NCBI GenBank assembly: GCA_007116835.1
Contig: SKHS01000204.1
Span: 1-13,018 of the forward strand
Source of the DNA: Halomonas sp.
Lineage (GTDB): Bacteria; Pseudomonadota; Gammaproteobacteria; Pseudomonadales; Halomonadaceae
DNA: 13,018 nucleotides
Direction of reading: 5' to 3'
The notes below the pieces were generated by a model that made no database searches, was not told the origin of the DNA, and saw only the letters and a program-made list of their open reading frames with translations. Shown piece after piece: positions 12,982-13,018 of this stretch; within the stretch, counting starts at the first letter, position 1, and each line of letters opens with the position of its first letter. The translations under genes and the position numbers were made by a program.

Positions 12982-13018
12982 ATGGAAATAGTCAATACGG
13001 TCTTGCAGCAGATGTCCA
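12982..13018 (+). CDS. Putative transposase, first 12 codons (3' end outside window)
   Basis: From the ATG at 12982 the frame reads MEIVNTVLQQMS and stays open to the edge. In this frame the first in-frame stop upstream is at 12928-12930 and there is no other ATG or GTG between, so 12982 is the natural start. Twelve residues are too few to identify a family; the call depends on the interrupted GAF-PAS gene and the inverted-repeat leader. Confidence 0.35.
   Translation, partial: MEIVNTVLQQMS

Larger units (their letters stand above)
12898..13018 (+). mobile_element. Probable left end of an insertion sequence (continues past window)
   Basis: Inference from three observations. PAS homology stops sharply at 12897. 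The following bases encode no PAS residues in any frame I read. A non-coding leader with a long inverted repeat (12921-12981) then precedes a new open frame at 12982. The terminal repeat probably begins near 12898-12905 (TGGTTCGGAC is a candidate). The other end and the target duplication are outside the window, so the family cannot be fixed. Confidence 0.5.

Overview
The window looks like a chromosomal segment of a gammaproteobacterium, most likely a Halomonas-type (Halomonadaceae) organism. This is inferred from the gene set, the moderately high GC of the genes and the many TRAP-type and c-di-GMP-type proteins. No rRNA or marker gene is present, so the assignment is soft.

Layout. (1) 1-1259, + strand: the C-terminal half of catalase-peroxidase KatG, cut by the left edge and closed by a strong intrinsic terminator. 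(2) 1445-3472, + strand: a Tat-exported PhoX-family (DUF839) phosphatase, with a hairpin terminator between it and the convergent operon. (3) 3547-5926, - strand: a tight pxpA-pxpB-pxpC operon encoding ATP-dependent 5-oxoprolinase, with 4-base overlaps at both junctions. (4) 5927-6521: a 595-base control region, AT-rich on the pxpA side, holding several dyads, a sigma70-like promoter and a doubtful 71-codon Cys-rich ORF. (5) 6522-10507, + strand: a LysR-type regulator followed by a complete tripartite TRAP transporter (binding protein, small and large membrane subunits). (6) 10515-12047, - strand: an HDOD-GGDEF diguanylate cyclase that converges on the transporter with only 7 bases between stop codons. 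(7) 12229-12930, + strand: a GAF-PAS sensory protein whose PAS domain breaks off abruptly. The sequence after about 12898 does not continue the PAS fold and looks like the end of an insertion sequence whose transposase would start at 12982.

Working hypothesis. The TRAP transporter and 5-oxoprolinase flank a shared regulatory region and a LysR regulator. This suggests an uptake-plus-hydrolysis module: pyroglutamate (or a related carboxylate) is imported and hydrolysed to glutamate. Some TRAP binding proteins of the DctP family are known to bind pyroglutamate, so the link is plausible, but it rests on context and not on residues I can align. The right end is a signalling pair (HDOD-GGDEF and GAF-PAS, divergent) of which the sensor appears disrupted.

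The most notable unexplained structures are an inverted repeat over the putative transposase start, a strong hairpin between dctP and dctQ, a regularly spaced ladder of ATC/GAT half-sites upstream of the LysR gene, an inverted repeat in the 3' end of the LysR gene, and the Cys-rich ORF just ahead of it. I saw no tRNA, rRNA or CRISPR array.
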